This document shows, piece after piece, positions 51,933 to 60,940 of a DNA stretch of 64,000 bases (positions are counted from its first letter, which is position 1; every line of letters starts with the position of its first letter). Below the pieces are notes generated by a model. That model searched no databases, had not been told where the DNA came from, and saw only the letters and a list, made by a program, of their open reading frames with translations. Made by a program: the position numbers and the translations under genes. Source of the stretch: Corallococcus caeni (GTDB lineage Bacteria; Myxococcota; Myxococcia; Myxococcales; Myxococcaceae); contig NZ_BTTW01000004.1 in NCBI RefSeq assembly GCF_036245865.1, positions 558,001 through 622,000 of the forward strand, read 5' to 3'.

Positions 51933-52427
51933 TCAGCGGGGCTCGCGCACCCGCCGGCGCCGCACCGTCTCCGCACCGCCCAGCGACTCCAGCACCGCCG
52001 CGAGCACCCGGCGCGTCTCGTCAATCACCCGCGCCCCCTGCGAACGGCGGAAGCGGGTCTCGAGCTCCGCCCGGATGGCCCGCGTCGTGTCCACGGCGGC
52101 ATGGCCCCGCTCGGACAGGCGGATCCGCCGCGTGCGCGCGTCCTCGGAAGGCGCCGCCTCCACGATGCCGAGCGTCCGCAGCTCCGCGACCGTCTTGGAC
52201 GCCGCCTGCTGCGTCACGCCCAGCAGCTCCGCCAGCTCGCTGATGGTGCGCGCCCCCTCCAAGAGGTGCTGCACCACGTAGCCATGCCCCTGCCGCAGCC
52301 CCGGGAAGCCCGCCGCGTGCACCTGCTCCAGCACCAGCGCGTTCACCCGCATGCCCACGAAGAGGGCCAGATGTCCCAGGTCCAACGCCTCCAGCTCCGC
52401 ACTTCCCCCACGCGCTCGACGTGCCAT
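51933..52427 (-). CDS. MarR-family transcriptional regulator
   Basis: The 164-residue protein has a winged helix-turn-helix (about 55-115: ISELAELLGVTQQAASKTVAELRTLG, key residues in SELAELLG and QQAASKTV) and the wing SEDARTRRIRLSERG. It ends with a basic dimerisation helix. Start at ATG 52427 gives the MARRARGG lead; longer in-frame starts run into its own control region. It diverges from a SnoaL-like gene across an operator-like array of GTTGTG repeats. Likely ligand-released repressor of that gene and itself. Confidence 0.92.
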   Translation of the reverse strand: MARRARGGSAELEALDLGHLALFVGMRVNALVLEQVHAAGFPGLRQGHGYVVQHLLEGARTISELAELLGVTQQAASKTVAELRTLGIVEAAPSEDARTRRIRLSERGHAAVDTTRAIRAELETRFRRSQGARVIDETRRVLAAVLESLGGAETVRRRRVREPR

Positions 52428-52445
52428 GGTCCCCCGTCTTGCATC

Positions 52446-52489
52446 CACAACTTCGGTTGTGCAATGACGGTTGTGAAACCGGGGTTGTG
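52446..52489. promoter_or_regulatory. GTTGTG operator array between MarR and SnoaL genes
   Basis: A hairpin-like dyad CACAAC-TTCG-GTTGTG (52446-52461) is followed by further GTTGTG copies at 52470 and 52484. The three direct GTTGTG copies are exactly 14 bases apart (52456, 52470, 52484). MarR proteins bind dyads with TTGTG-type halves, so this is a good candidate operator for the divergent regulator. Confidence 0.6.
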
Positions 52490-52524
52490 GAATTTCCTCC
52501 TCGCGCCCGGTCCAGGAGCCCGCC

Positions 52525-52929
52525 ATGTCCCAGCCGTCGTCGAACCTGGAGCTCACCCGGCGCTATCTCCAGGCCCTCGAGGCGGGGGCGACCGGGGAGG
52601 CGCTCGCCGCCTTCTTCCACCCGGAGGTGCGCCAGCACGAGTACCCGAACCGCCTGACGCCCCAGGGGACGACGCGAGACCTGGCGGCGCTGCTGGTCTC
52701 CGCCGAGCGGGGCCAGAGGGCCGTGTCGGCCCAGCGCTACGAGGTGACGTCCGCGCTCTGCGTGGGGGACGCCGTGGCCTTGGAGGCGGAGTGGAGCGCG
52801 ACGCTGCGGGTGCCCCTGGGGAGCCTGCCGGCGGGCGGGACGATGCGAGCATCGCTGGGCATGTTCTTCACCTTCCGCGACGGGCGCATCGCCTCCCAGC
52901 GCAACTACGACTGCTTCCAGCCCTTCTGA
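52525..52929 (+). CDS. SnoaL-like (NTF2-fold) protein
   Basis: The 134-residue protein has the SnoaL pattern: an N-terminal helix RRYLQALEAGATGEALAAFFHPEV (motifs RRYLQAL and FFHPEV) and the late strand pair MFFTFRDGRIASQRNYDCF. The fold serves many small-molecule enzymes and binding proteins. It starts at ATG 52525, 97 bases across from the MarR gene. The neighbour suggests expression in response to a small molecule. Reaction unknown. Confidence 0.85.
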   Translation: MSQPSSNLELTRRYLQALEAGATGEALAAFFHPEVRQHEYPNRLTPQGTTRDLAALLVSAERGQRAVSAQRYEVTSALCVGDAVALEAEWSATLRVPLGSLPAGGTMRASLGMFFTFRDGRIASQRNYDCFQPF

Positions 52930-52958
52930 CCGGGTGACGGGTAACGCCCGGGCCCGTG

Positions 52959-53855
52959 TCAGCTACCACGCGCGAAGCGTCCGGGAGGCTGGCCCACGTG
53001 CTTGCTGAACGCCGCGGTGAAGGTGCTCGCCGAGCTGTAGCCGACGTGCTCCGCCACTTCGGTGATGGTCAGCTCCCGGCCGCGGAGCAGTCTCCTCGCG
53101 ACGGCCATCCGCCAGCCCAGGAGGTACTCCATGGGGGGCAGGCCCACGGTGCGCGTGAAGTGCTCGAAGAAGGCCGAGCGTGAGAACGCCGCGCTCTTCG
53201 CGAGCTGCGCCACGGTCCACGGACGCGTGAGGTGGCGGTGCATCTGCCGGATCGCGGGCGCGAGCCGCGCGTCAGCCAGTCCGCGCAGGAGCCCTGGAGG
53301 TGTCTCGCCGCTCGACGTCGACCGCAGCGCCTCGATGAGCAGCAACTCCACGAGCCGCGTCAGCACGAGGTCGCGCCCCGAGCGCTGCTCGCTCGTTTCG
53401 CCGCTGACGAGCTGAACCAGCGAGGAGAGCCGCTCCACGCCGCGGACATGCACCAGGGCTGGGAGCAACGACACCATCAGGGCCGCGTCCGGCGAGTCGA
53501 AGACGAAGTAACCGCCGAGCAGGCGCACGTCGGGGCGACCGCCGCGCCTGCCGTGACGGACCTCGCCCCTGGGAGAGGGGGCCACCTTGGGGTCGACGCG
53601 CTCGGGCCTCACCGGTTCGAAGCCCGAGATGGTGAAGCCCGGCGTCGCCGGCAGGAGCACGAAATCGCCTGCCTCGAGCGTGACGGCCGGCTGACCGTCG
53701 ACGGCCAGCCGGCAGCGCCCTTCGAGCACGGCACAGAAGCTCGGTTGGCCGAAGTCGGAGTAGCGGACACCCCACGCGCCAGCTCCGCTGATGCCCTTCG
53801 AGAAGACGGCCCTGGGCTGGAGCAGCGCAATGACTTCCGACAGCGGGTCGGTCAT
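52959..53855 (-). CDS. AraC-family regulator with N-terminal cupin domain
   Basis: The 298-residue protein has a Cupin_6-like domain (about 20-190; RLAVDGQPAVTLEAGDFVLLPA) and two C-terminal helix-turn-helix motifs (TVAQLAKSAAFSRSAFFEHF and ITEVAEHVGYSSASTFTAAF, shown in part). Such regulators often control a divergent oxidoreductase gene, and here an SDR gene diverges from it. Start ATG 53855. The ligand is unknown. Confidence 0.93.
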   Translation of the reverse strand: MTDPLSEVIALLQPRAVFSKGISGAGAWGVRYSDFGQPSFCAVLEGRCRLAVDGQPAVTLEAGDFVLLPATPGFTISGFEPVRPERVDPKVAPSPRGEVRHGRRGGRPDVRLLGGYFVFDSPDAALMVSLLPALVHVRGVERLSSLVQLVSGETSEQRSGRDLVLTRLVELLLIEALRSTSSGETPPGLLRGLADARLAPAIRQMHRHLTRPWTVAQLAKSAAFSRSAFFEHFTRTVGLPPMEYLLGWRMAVARRLLRGRELTITEVAEHVGYSSASTFTAAFSKHVGQPPGRFARGS

Positions 53856-53859
53856 GGCT

Positions 53860-53886
53860 GGACTCTAGCAAAAGAAATGCGGACTC
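53860..53886. promoter_or_regulatory. Direct GGACTC repeats between AraC and SDR genes
   Basis: GGACTC occurs at 53860-53865 and 53881-53886, exactly 21 bases apart, five bases beyond the AraC start codon. AraC-type proteins commonly bind direct repeats at about 21 bases. Confidence 0.4.
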
Positions 53887-53964
53887 CGCGTGGTGGAGCG
53901 TCCTGGATGCCGCGCGTACCTTGAGGACATCGACGCCGCACGCATCGCGGCAAAAGGAGTCGAT

Positions 53965-54708
53965 ATGAAGACGGTGCTCATCACGGGATGCTCTTCTGGT
54001 TACGGACTCGAGACGGCGCGCCATTTCCACGCCCAGGGCTGGAACGTGGTCGCCACCATGCGAACGCCGCGTGAGGATGTGCTCCCTGCCTCGGACCGGC
54101 TGCGCGTGGTGCCGCTCGACGTGACGAAGCCCGAGAGCATCGCCGCCGCGCTGGAGGCGAGCGGGCCCATCGACGTGCTCGTGAACAACGCGGGCATCGG
54201 GCTCATGGGCGCCTTCGAGGCCACTCCGATGGCCACGGTGCGCGAGGTATTCGAGACCAACGTCTTCGGCGTCATGGCGATGACGCAGGCGGTGCTGCCG
54301 CGGCTTCGCGCACGCAAGTCGGGAGTCATCGTGAACGTGACCTCCAGCGCGACCCTGGCCCCCATGCCACTGGTGGCCGTCTACACCGCGAGCAAGGTGG
54401 CCATCGAAGGGTTCACGGAGTCGCTCGCCTTCGAGCTTGAGACCTTCAACCTGCGCGTGAAGCTCGTCGAGCCGGGCTATTGCCCGGGCACCCGCTTCAC
54501 GAGCAACGGCACCCCCCGGATGGAGGGGCTGTTCCCCGAAGCGTACGCGCCCTTCGCCCAGCGCATCTTCGCCTCGCTCGGACAGCCCTCCGAGGTGACG
54601 CGCGAGTCCGACGTGGCCGAGGCGATCTGGCGTGCCGCGAACGACACGTCAGGGACGCTCCGCTTCCCCGCCGGCCCCGACGCGGTGTCCCTGGCCCGCT
54701 CGGCCTGA
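53965..54708 (+). CDS. Short-chain dehydrogenase/reductase
   Basis: The 247-residue SDR has the classical cofactor motif TGCSSGYG, DV after the second strand, NNAGIG, the catalytic Ser in VTSSATL and YTASK. The ATG at 53965 has AAGGAG upstream. SDRs of this subgroup reduce or oxidise small carbonyl or hydroxyl compounds with NAD(P). It diverges from a cupin AraC gene that may control it. Substrate unknown. Confidence 0.93.
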   Translation: MKTVLITGCSSGYGLETARHFHAQGWNVVATMRTPREDVLPASDRLRVVPLDVTKPESIAAALEASGPIDVLVNNAGIGLMGAFEATPMATVREVFETNVFGVMAMTQAVLPRLRARKSGVIVNVTSSATLAPMPLVAVYTASKVAIEGFTESLAFELETFNLRVKLVEPGYCPGTRFTSNGTPRMEGLFPEAYAPFAQRIFASLGQPSEVTRESDVAEAIWRAANDTSGTLRFPAGPDAVSLARSA

Positions 54709-54729
54709 GCGGGCCCAGGGCATCGAGGA

Positions 54730-55704
54730 TCAGTACGCGTACTCCCAGCCGCCCCGGCCGCGCGCGCCCTGGCCCATGCGCGCGCTCATGTCGCGCAGCC
54801 GGCGCACGCGCTCCGGGATGGGCGGGTGCGTGGAGAACAGCGACATCACCCCGCCACGATGCAGTGGGTTGACGATGAACAGGTGCGACGTCGCGGGCGC
54901 CCGGTCGTACGGGATGGCCTCCGCGCTCCGCTCCATCTTCAGGAGCGCGCTCGCCAGCGCCTCCGGGTCGCCGCACAGCTCCGCGCCCGTGGCGTCGGCG
55001 CCGTACTCGCGCGAGCGGCTCACCGCCAATTGCAGCAGCGTGGCCGCGATGGGCGCCACCAGCAAGAGGCCCAGGTTGGACAGCGCCCCCGCGAGGCCGT
55101 CTTCGCGGTCGTCGCCGCGGCTGAGCATGCTGCCGCCGAACCAGAAGAGCATCTGCGCCGCGTAGCTGATGATGCCCGCGAGCGTCGCCGCCACCGTGCC
55201 GATGAGCGTGTCCCGGTTGCGCACGTGGCCAATCTCGTGCGCGAGCACGCCCTCCAGCTCACGCCGGTCCAGGATGTCCACGATGCCCGCCGTCACCGCG
55301 ACAGCCGCGTGGCTCGGGTTGCGGCCCGTGGCGAACGCGTTGGGCTGCGCGGTAGGCAGCAGGTACACCTTCGGCTTCGGCATGCCCGCTCTCGCGGCCA
55401 GCCGCTCCACCATCTCGTGCAGCCACGGCGCCTGCTCGTACGCCAGCGGCTGTGCGCCGTGGATGGCCAGCGCGATGCGGTCGCTGAACCAGTACGAGCC
55501 GAAGTTCATCACCACCGCGAAGAGGCCCGCCATCGCCAGGCCCTGCGCGCCGCCCAGCCGCTGGCCGATGACGAGCACCAGCGCCGTCAAGCCCGCCAGC
55601 AGCACGGTCGTCTTCAATGCGTTGCCCAGCCGGTGCCACCCGCCGCCCTTGAGCGCCGGAGCCGCCGGTCCTCGGGATGTCATGTGGGGGTCACGCCGCG
55701 CCAT
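54730..55704 (-). CDS. htpX: Zinc metalloprotease HtpX-like
   Basis: The 324-residue M48 protease has two N-terminal hydrophobic helices (about 33-48 and 57-72), the zinc motif AHEIGH (H156, E157, H160), a glutamate further on and the second hydrophobic pair near 165-215. HtpX degrades misfolded inner-membrane proteins. It starts at ATG 55704 with GAGGACC just before it; ATG at 55683 is an alternative. It is encoded apart from clpB; both are stress functions. Confidence 0.92.
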   Translation of the reverse strand: MARRDPHMTSRGPAAPALKGGGWHRLGNALKTTVLLAGLTALVLVIGQRLGGAQGLAMAGLFAVVMNFGSYWFSDRIALAIHGAQPLAYEQAPWLHEMVERLAARAGMPKPKVYLLPTAQPNAFATGRNPSHAAVAVTAGIVDILDRRELEGVLAHEIGHVRNRDTLIGTVAATLAGIISYAAQMLFWFGGSMLSRGDDREDGLAGALSNLGLLLVAPIAATLLQLAVSRSREYGADATGAELCGDPEALASALLKMERSAEAIPYDRAPATSHLFIVNPLHRGGVMSLFSTHPPIPERVRRLRDMSARMGQGARGRGGWEYAY

Positions 55705-55828
55705 GGTCCTCGTTCCGTGCCTTTCGCCCCGTCAAGGGGGCCACACGAAACGTAAGCAGGCGGGAGGGGGCGTCAACGTAACGGGTCCAGGCTACCCCGG
55801 AGGCCCATGGCCCCTGGGGCCGCTCGTC

Positions 55829-56248
55829 TCAAAGGTAGAAACGATCCGTCACGCCCGCCGTACGCTGGAGGATGGCGCTCCAACCGAGCCAGACATCAAT
55901 GCCACTGTCGCCCGCCTTCGACTCGCTCCCCAGGGCACCGAGCGAGCCCGTGCAGCCCGCCACCGTGCCCAGCCCGGACTCGCGCACGTGCTCCAGGAGC
56001 GCGCGCGCGGTGGGCATGCCGCGCGCCTCGAAGCGGTCCGCCACGTCCTCGCGGCCGTTGAAGTCCGGCTCGTCCAGCCTGTCCATCAGGAAGCGTTCCA
56101 GGGCCCACCAGAACAGGTACACCTCCACGCGCCGTCCGGCCGCGGTCGCCGCCGCCGCGATGGAGAGCCCCTGGTGCACCCGGTCGTATTCGCCACTGTG
56201 CAGGAAGACGACGACCCTGTTCTCCGGCGTGCTCACGCGGTGGCTCAT
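55829..56248 (-). CDS. DsrE-like protein
   Basis: The 139-residue protein has the DsrE/DsrF beta-alpha pattern: RVVVFLHSGEYDRVHQGLSIAAAATAAGRRVEVYLF (key pieces VVVFLHSGE and RVEVYLF) and WWALERFL. A cysteine in VAGCTGS could be the acceptor of sulfur, but the family position is uncertain. It starts at ATG 56248. It sits divergently 151 bases from the mevalonate cluster. A role with it is not shown. Confidence 0.65.
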   Translation of the reverse strand: MSHRVSTPENRVVVFLHSGEYDRVHQGLSIAAAATAAGRRVEVYLFWWALERFLMDRLDEPDFNGREDVADRFEARGMPTARALLEHVRESGLGTVAGCTGSLGALGSESKAGDSGIDVWLGWSAILQRTAGVTDRFYL

Positions 56249-56399
56249 ACCGTCCAGAAGCCACCGCGTCCATCCGCGCCCCGGGGGCGACCGCTGGGGC
56301 CCTTTGGCTTGCACCTCGGCCCGGGCACTTGCTAGGAACCCAGGGACCTTCCAGGCTTACACGTTTTTTGCAACGACAGCGCGGGCGGCACTGAGGGAC

Positions 56400-57458
56400 A
56401 TGGGCGACGAGACGACAGCCAGGCGGAAGGATGCCCACCTCGACCTGTGCGCGACCGGCGACGTGGAGCCGGCACAGAACTCCACGTTGCTGGAGCACGT
56501 GCACCTCATCCACTGCGCCATGCCGGAGATGGCCGTGGAGGACGTGGACCTGTCCACGCCGTTCCTGGGCAAGCGGCTCCAGGCGCCGCTGCTCGTCACC
56601 GGGATGACGGGCGGCACCGACCGTGCGGGCGCCGTGAACCGGGACCTGGCGCTGCTCGCCGAGCGGCACGGCCTGGCCTTCGGCGTGGGCAGCCAGCGCG
56701 CGATGTCGGAGGACAGCGCTCGCGCGGCGTCCTACGCGGTGCGCGACGTGGCGCCCACGGTGGCGCTGCTGGGCAACATCGGGCTGTACCAGGCCATTGG
56801 CCTGGGCGTGGACGGCGTGCGGCGGCTGATGGACGCCATCGGCGCGGACGGCATGGCGCTGCACTTGAACGCGGGCCAGGAGCTGACGCAGCCTGAGGGC
56901 GACCGCGACTTCCGGGGCGGCTACCGCGTGGTGGAGGAGCTGTCGCGGGCCTTCGGCGACCGGCTGCTGGTGAAGGAGACCGGGTGCGGCATCGGCCCGG
57001 ACGTGGCGCGGCGGCTGGTGGAGCTGGGCGTGCGCAACGTGGACGTCTCCGGGCTGGGCGGCACGTCGTGGGTGCGCGTGGAGCAGCTTCGCGCGGCGGG
57101 CCCGCAGGCCCAGGTGGGCGCGGAGTTCAGCGGCTGGGGCATCCCCACCGCGGCGGCCATCGCCAGCGTGCGCAAGGCGGTGGGGCCGGAGGTACGGCTG
57201 GTGGCCAGCGGCGGGGTACGCGGCGGGCTGGAGTCCGCGAAGGTGCTCGCGCTGGGCGCGGACCTGGCGGGCATGGCGCTGCCGCTGTTCCGGGCCCAGC
57301 AGCAGGGCGGACTGCCGGCCGCGGAGGAGGCGCTCAAGGTCATCCTCACCGGCCTGCGGCAGGCGCTGGTCCTGACGGGCAGCCGCTCCGTCGCGCAATT
57401 GCGGCAGCGGCCCCGCGTGTTGACCGGCGCATTGAAGGATTGGTTGGCGGCGTTGTGA
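56400..57458 (+). CDS. fni: Isopentenyl-diphosphate delta-isomerase, type 2 (FMN-dependent)
   Basis: This enzyme interconverts IPP and DMAPP. The 352-residue TIM barrel has RRKDAHLDLC at the N-terminus, VTGMTGGT, GVGSQRAM, LHLNAGQELTQPEGDRDF with the conserved Gln/Glu, VKETGCGIG, DVSGLGGTSW and the FMN phosphate motif ASGGVRGG. ATG 56400 has GAGGGA before it; the frame runs open upstream but that part is antisense to the DsrE-like gene. It heads the mevalonate cluster; the next gene starts 33 bases later. Confidence 0.96.
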   Translation: MGDETTARRKDAHLDLCATGDVEPAQNSTLLEHVHLIHCAMPEMAVEDVDLSTPFLGKRLQAPLLVTGMTGGTDRAGAVNRDLALLAERHGLAFGVGSQRAMSEDSARAASYAVRDVAPTVALLGNIGLYQAIGLGVDGVRRLMDAIGADGMALHLNAGQELTQPEGDRDFRGGYRVVEELSRAFGDRLLVKETGCGIGPDVARRLVELGVRNVDVSGLGGTSWVRVEQLRAAGPQAQVGAEFSGWGIPTAAAIASVRKAVGPEVRLVASGGVRGGLESAKVLALGADLAGMALPLFRAQQQGGLPAAEEALKVILTGLRQALVLTGSRSVAQLRQRPRVLTGALKDWLAAL

Positions 57459-57491
57459 TGCAGGGTGGATCCCAGGTTGGGAAGGAAGAAC

Positions 57492-58820
57492 ATGTCTGAC
57501 ACCGTGACGTCCCGGCTCGCCGGATTCCACAAGCTGCCCCTGGAGGAGCGTCTGGCGCGCATCGGCCAGATGTTCCGGCTGACCGAGGCGGAGCTGGAGC
57601 AGCTGCGCGGCGAGAGCGGCCTGGACCTGTCGACCGCCAACCAGATGATCGAAAACGCGGTGGGTACGTTCTCCCTGCCGCTGGGCCTGGGCTTGAACCT
57701 CAACGTCAACGGGCGCGACTACCTGGTGCCCATGGCGGTGGAGGAGCCCTCCGTCGTCGCGGCGGTGTCGTTCGCGTCGAAGATCGTCCGCGAGGCGGGC
57801 GGCTTCGTCGCGGAGGCCGACGAGTCGATGATGATCGGCCAGGTGCAGGTCTCCAACTACGGGGACGCCGGCATCGCGCGCGAGCGGATTTTGGACGCGA
57901 AGGAGCAGATCCTCGCCCTGGCCAACAGCTTCCACCCGGCCATGGTGGCCCGCGGCGGCGGCGCGAAGGACGTGGAGGTGCGCCTCTTGCCCGCGCCGGA
58001 GGGGCCGCGCGGGGAGCCGCTGCTCATCGTCCACCTGCTCATCGACGCGCAGGAGGCGATGGGGGCGAACCTCATCAACACCATGGCGGAGGGCGTGGCG
58101 CCGCTGATTGAACAGGTCACGGGCGGCCGGGTCTACCTGCGCATCCTGTCGAACCTGGCGGACAAGCGGCTGGCGCGCGCCACGTGCCGCATCCCGCTGC
58201 CGCTCCTGGCGGACTTCGGCCTGCCGGGCGAGGAGATCGCCGAGGGCATCGCCCAGGCGAGCCGCTTCGCGGAAGCCGACCCGTACCGCGCCGCCACGCA
58301 CAACAAGGGCGTGATGAACGGCATCGACGCGGTGGCCATCGCCACGGGGCAGGACTGGCGCTCCATCGAAGCGGGCGCGCACGCGTTCGCGTGCCGGGGC
58401 GGGCAGTACCGGCCGCTGTCCACCTGGTACCTGGAGGAAGGGCACCTCGTCGGCCGCATCGAGCTGCCGCTGGCGCTGGGCATGGTGGGCGGCCCCATCA
58501 AGATCCACCCCGGCGCGCAGGTGGCGCTCAAGCTGATGCGCGCGACCAGCGTGCGTGAGCTGTCCATGGTGTTCGCGGCGGTGGGCCTGGCGCAGAACTT
58601 CGCGGCGCTGCGGGCCCTGGGGTCCGTGGGCATCCAGAAGGGCCACATGGCCATGCACGCGCGCAGCGTCGCCGTCACGGCGGGCGCGCGCGGCGGGGAC
58701 GTGGAGAAGGTGGCCAACCTGCTGGTGAAGGCGGGGCACGTGAAGGTGGAGAAGGCGCGCGAAATCCTCGCGAGCCTGCCCCCGGAGACGCCCGCCATCG
58801 CCACCCTCACCAACGGCTGA
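57492..58820 (+). CDS. mvaA: Hydroxymethylglutaryl-CoA reductase, class II type
   Basis: HMG-CoA reductase makes mevalonate. The 442-residue protein has the class II layout (no membrane anchor): ENAVGTFSLP with catalytic E54, THNKGVMNGIDAV with the catalytic Lys, IDAQEAMGANLINT with the catalytic Asp, and GHMAMHAR with the catalytic His. The start ATG at 57492 follows GGAAGGAAG. It is second in the cluster. The cofactor preference (NADH or NADPH) cannot be told. HMG-CoA synthase is not in the window. Confidence 0.96.
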   Translation: MSDTVTSRLAGFHKLPLEERLARIGQMFRLTEAELEQLRGESGLDLSTANQMIENAVGTFSLPLGLGLNLNVNGRDYLVPMAVEEPSVVAAVSFASKIVREAGGFVAEADESMMIGQVQVSNYGDAGIARERILDAKEQILALANSFHPAMVARGGGAKDVEVRLLPAPEGPRGEPLLIVHLLIDAQEAMGANLINTMAEGVAPLIEQVTGGRVYLRILSNLADKRLARATCRIPLPLLADFGLPGEEIAEGIAQASRFAEADPYRAATHNKGVMNGIDAVAIATGQDWRSIEAGAHAFACRGGQYRPLSTWYLEEGHLVGRIELPLALGMVGGPIKIHPGAQVALKLMRATSVRELSMVFAAVGLAQNFAALRALGSVGIQKGHMAMHARSVAVTAGARGGDVEKVANLLVKAGHVKVEKAREILASLPPETPAIATLTNG

Positions 58821-58833
58821 CGTCCGCCCCCGG

Positions 58834-58856
58834 AGCGCTCCTTTCGCGGGAGCGCT
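58834..58856 (+). terminator. Hairpin between HMG-CoA reductase and mevalonate kinase
   Basis: AGCGCTCC and GGAGCGCT form an eight-base stem with a TTTCGCG loop, 14 bases after the mvaA stop. No T-run follows, so it may be an mRNA-stability or attenuation element rather than a full terminator. Confidence 0.4.
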
Positions 58857-58914
58857 TGACGCAGTGGGGCGTGGCGCGGAAAGAAAGCGCCCGTCCCTTC
58901 GCCTGCCTGGTGCC

Positions 58915-59865
58915 ATGACTCCCGCAAAGAATCCCCTGGTCGCCTTCGGTGCCGGCAAGGTCATCCTGCTGGGTGAGCACAGCGTGGTGTACGGCTACCC
59001 GGCCATCGCCGGCCCCCTCACCATCGGAGTGGTGGCGCGCGGCATGCCGTCCCGCTCGTGCGTGCTGGACGTGCCGGTGACGGCGGACGCGGCGCAGAAG
59101 CGGATGATGCGCAAGGCCTTCGCGCGGGCGGCGAAGCTGGTGGGCGAGCCGAAGGTGAAGGTGACGCTGGAGCCGCAGCTGCCGCTGTCCGCGGGGCTGG
59201 GCAGCTCCGCGGCGCTGGCGGTGGCCACCTCCCGCGTGCTGCTCCAGGCGGCGGGGCAGGCGCCCACGGCGAAGGCGACGGCGCGGCTGGCGTGGGAGAT
59301 GGAGCAGGAGTTCCATGGCACGCCGTCGGGCGTGGACCACACCACCAGCGCGGAGGAGAAGCTCATCCTCTACCGGCGGGTGCAGGCGCCGGCGGGCGTC
59401 ACCGGGCGGGCGCGCGAACTGAAGAGCCCGCGGCCGGTGTCGGTGGTGGTGGCGCTGGCGGGCGCGCGCAGTCCCACGAAGCTGACGGTGGGGGCGCTGC
59501 GCGAGCGGCAGGCGCGGTGGCCGGAGCGCTACAAGCGGCTCTTCGGTCAGGTGGGGAGGCTCGTCACCGACGCGGCGAAGGCGGTGGAGGCGGGCGACCT
59601 GGAGGGGCTGGGGGACGCGATGAACGTCAACCAGGGCCTCCTGAACGCGCTGGGACTTTCGTCGCCAGCGTTGGAGGACATGGTGTTCCGGCTGCGCTCG
59701 CTGGGCGCGCTGGGCGCCAAATTCACGGGAGCGGGAGGTGACGGTGGCGCGGTCATCGGCCTCTTCTCCGAACCGGAGCCCGTGGTCGCGCGACTGACGC
59801 GCGATGGCGTGCGCTGCTTCGCGAGCCAGCTCGCGGGGCCGCGGGCCCAGGGAGACATTCCATGA
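58915..59865 (+). CDS. mvk: Mevalonate kinase
   Basis: A GHMP kinase of 316 residues. It shows GAGKVILLGEHSVVYGYPAI, of which GKVILLGEHSVV is the diagnostic N-motif, then PLSAGLGSSAALAVA and late FTGAGGDGGAVIGL. It phosphorylates mevalonate to 5-phosphomevalonate. The start was set at ATG 58915; a GTG at 58864 in the same frame gives a non-family extension. Its stop overlaps the decarboxylase start by four bases. Confidence 0.94.
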   Translation: MTPAKNPLVAFGAGKVILLGEHSVVYGYPAIAGPLTIGVVARGMPSRSCVLDVPVTADAAQKRMMRKAFARAAKLVGEPKVKVTLEPQLPLSAGLGSSAALAVATSRVLLQAAGQAPTAKATARLAWEMEQEFHGTPSGVDHTTSAEEKLILYRRVQAPAGVTGRARELKSPRPVSVVVALAGARSPTKLTVGALRERQARWPERYKRLFGQVGRLVTDAAKAVEAGDLEGLGDAMNVNQGLLNALGLSSPALEDMVFRLRSLGALGAKFTGAGGDGGAVIGLFSEPEPVVARLTRDGVRCFASQLAGPRAQGDIP

Positions 59866-60848
59866 AGGCAACGGTCCGGGCGCATCCCAACATCGCGCTC
59901 GTGAAGTACTGGGGGAAGCGGGACGACGCGCTCATCCTCCCGCATCAGTCCAGCCTGTCGCTGACGCTGGCGCCCATCCACGTGACGACGACGGTGGAGT
60001 TCGGCGCGCAGTCTGACACGGTGGAACTGCACGGCCACGCGGCGAAGGGCAGCGAGCGCGACCGCGTGCTGCGCCTGCTGGACGCGGTGCGCGTGCAGGC
60101 GGGGCGCGACCTGGGGCCCGCGAAGGTGGTCTCGCGCGGGGACTTCCCGATGGCGGCGGGCCTGGCGAGCAGCGCGGCGGGCTTCGCGGCGCTGGCGGTG
60201 GCGGGGCGCGCGGCGGCGGGGCTGCCGCAGGACACGCGGGCGTCCAGCATCCTGGCGCGGCGGGGCAGCGGCTCCGCGTGCCGCAGCGTGCAGGGCGGCT
60301 TCTGCGAGTGGCAGCGCGGCGAGCGCGCGGACGGCGAGGACAGCTACGCCCTCCAGCGCTTCGACGCGGGGCACTGGGCGGACCTGCGCATGGTGGTGGC
60401 CATCCTCGACCGCGGCGAGAAGGAGGTGAAGTCGCGGGACGGGATGAAGAACACGGTGGAGACCAGCCCCTACTACCCGGCGTGGGTGAAGGACGCGGAG
60501 GCGGAGGTGCCCCGCGCCCGCGAGCTCATCGCGAGGAAGGACCTGGAGGCGCTGGGCGAGCTGTGCGAGCGCAACGCGTGGCGGATGCACAGCACCTCGC
60601 TCGCGGCGGATCCGCCGCTCTGCTACCTGAACTCCTCGACGCTGGGACTCATCCAGCACCTGCGCGAGCAGCGCAAGAAGGGCGTGCCGGTGTGGTTCAC
60701 GCTCGACGCGGGCCCGAACCCGGTGCTGCTGACGGACGCGGCCCACGAGGTCGCGGCCGAGGCCCTGGCCCGCGCCTGCGGCGCCGTGGACGTGGTGCGC
60801 TGCGTGCCCGGCGGGGACGCGACGCTGCTCTCCGAGCACCTGTTCTGA
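59862..60848 (+). CDS. mvaD: Diphosphomevalonate decarboxylase
   Basis: The 328-residue GHMP enzyme has AHPNIALVKYWGKRDD, the family signature, MAAGLASSAAGFAALA, then GSGSACRSV, and DAGPNPVLL near the C-terminus. It decarboxylates 5-diphosphomevalonate to IPP. The ATG overlaps the mevalonate kinase stop (ATGA). Length and motifs are normal. It is followed by phosphomevalonate kinase after 92 bases. Confidence 0.96.
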   Translation: MKATVRAHPNIALVKYWGKRDDALILPHQSSLSLTLAPIHVTTTVEFGAQSDTVELHGHAAKGSERDRVLRLLDAVRVQAGRDLGPAKVVSRGDFPMAAGLASSAAGFAALAVAGRAAAGLPQDTRASSILARRGSGSACRSVQGGFCEWQRGERADGEDSYALQRFDAGHWADLRMVVAILDRGEKEVKSRDGMKNTVETSPYYPAWVKDAEAEVPRARELIARKDLEALGELCERNAWRMHSTSLAADPPLCYLNSSTLGLIQHLREQRKKGVPVWFTLDAGPNPVLLTDAAHEVAAEALARACGAVDVVRCVPGGDATLLSEHLF

Positions 60849-60940
60849 CGGCGTTTCGCTCGCTGCTCCTGGTGGAGTGATTCCAACGCATGTGCCGGGC
60901 CGGAGCACGGCCCGCCGCGCATGCACGAGGTGACACACGG

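Noticed and set aside
55896-58964. A 1022-codon minus-strand open frame
   Set aside because: Opposite fni and mvaA, both with complete catalytic motifs.
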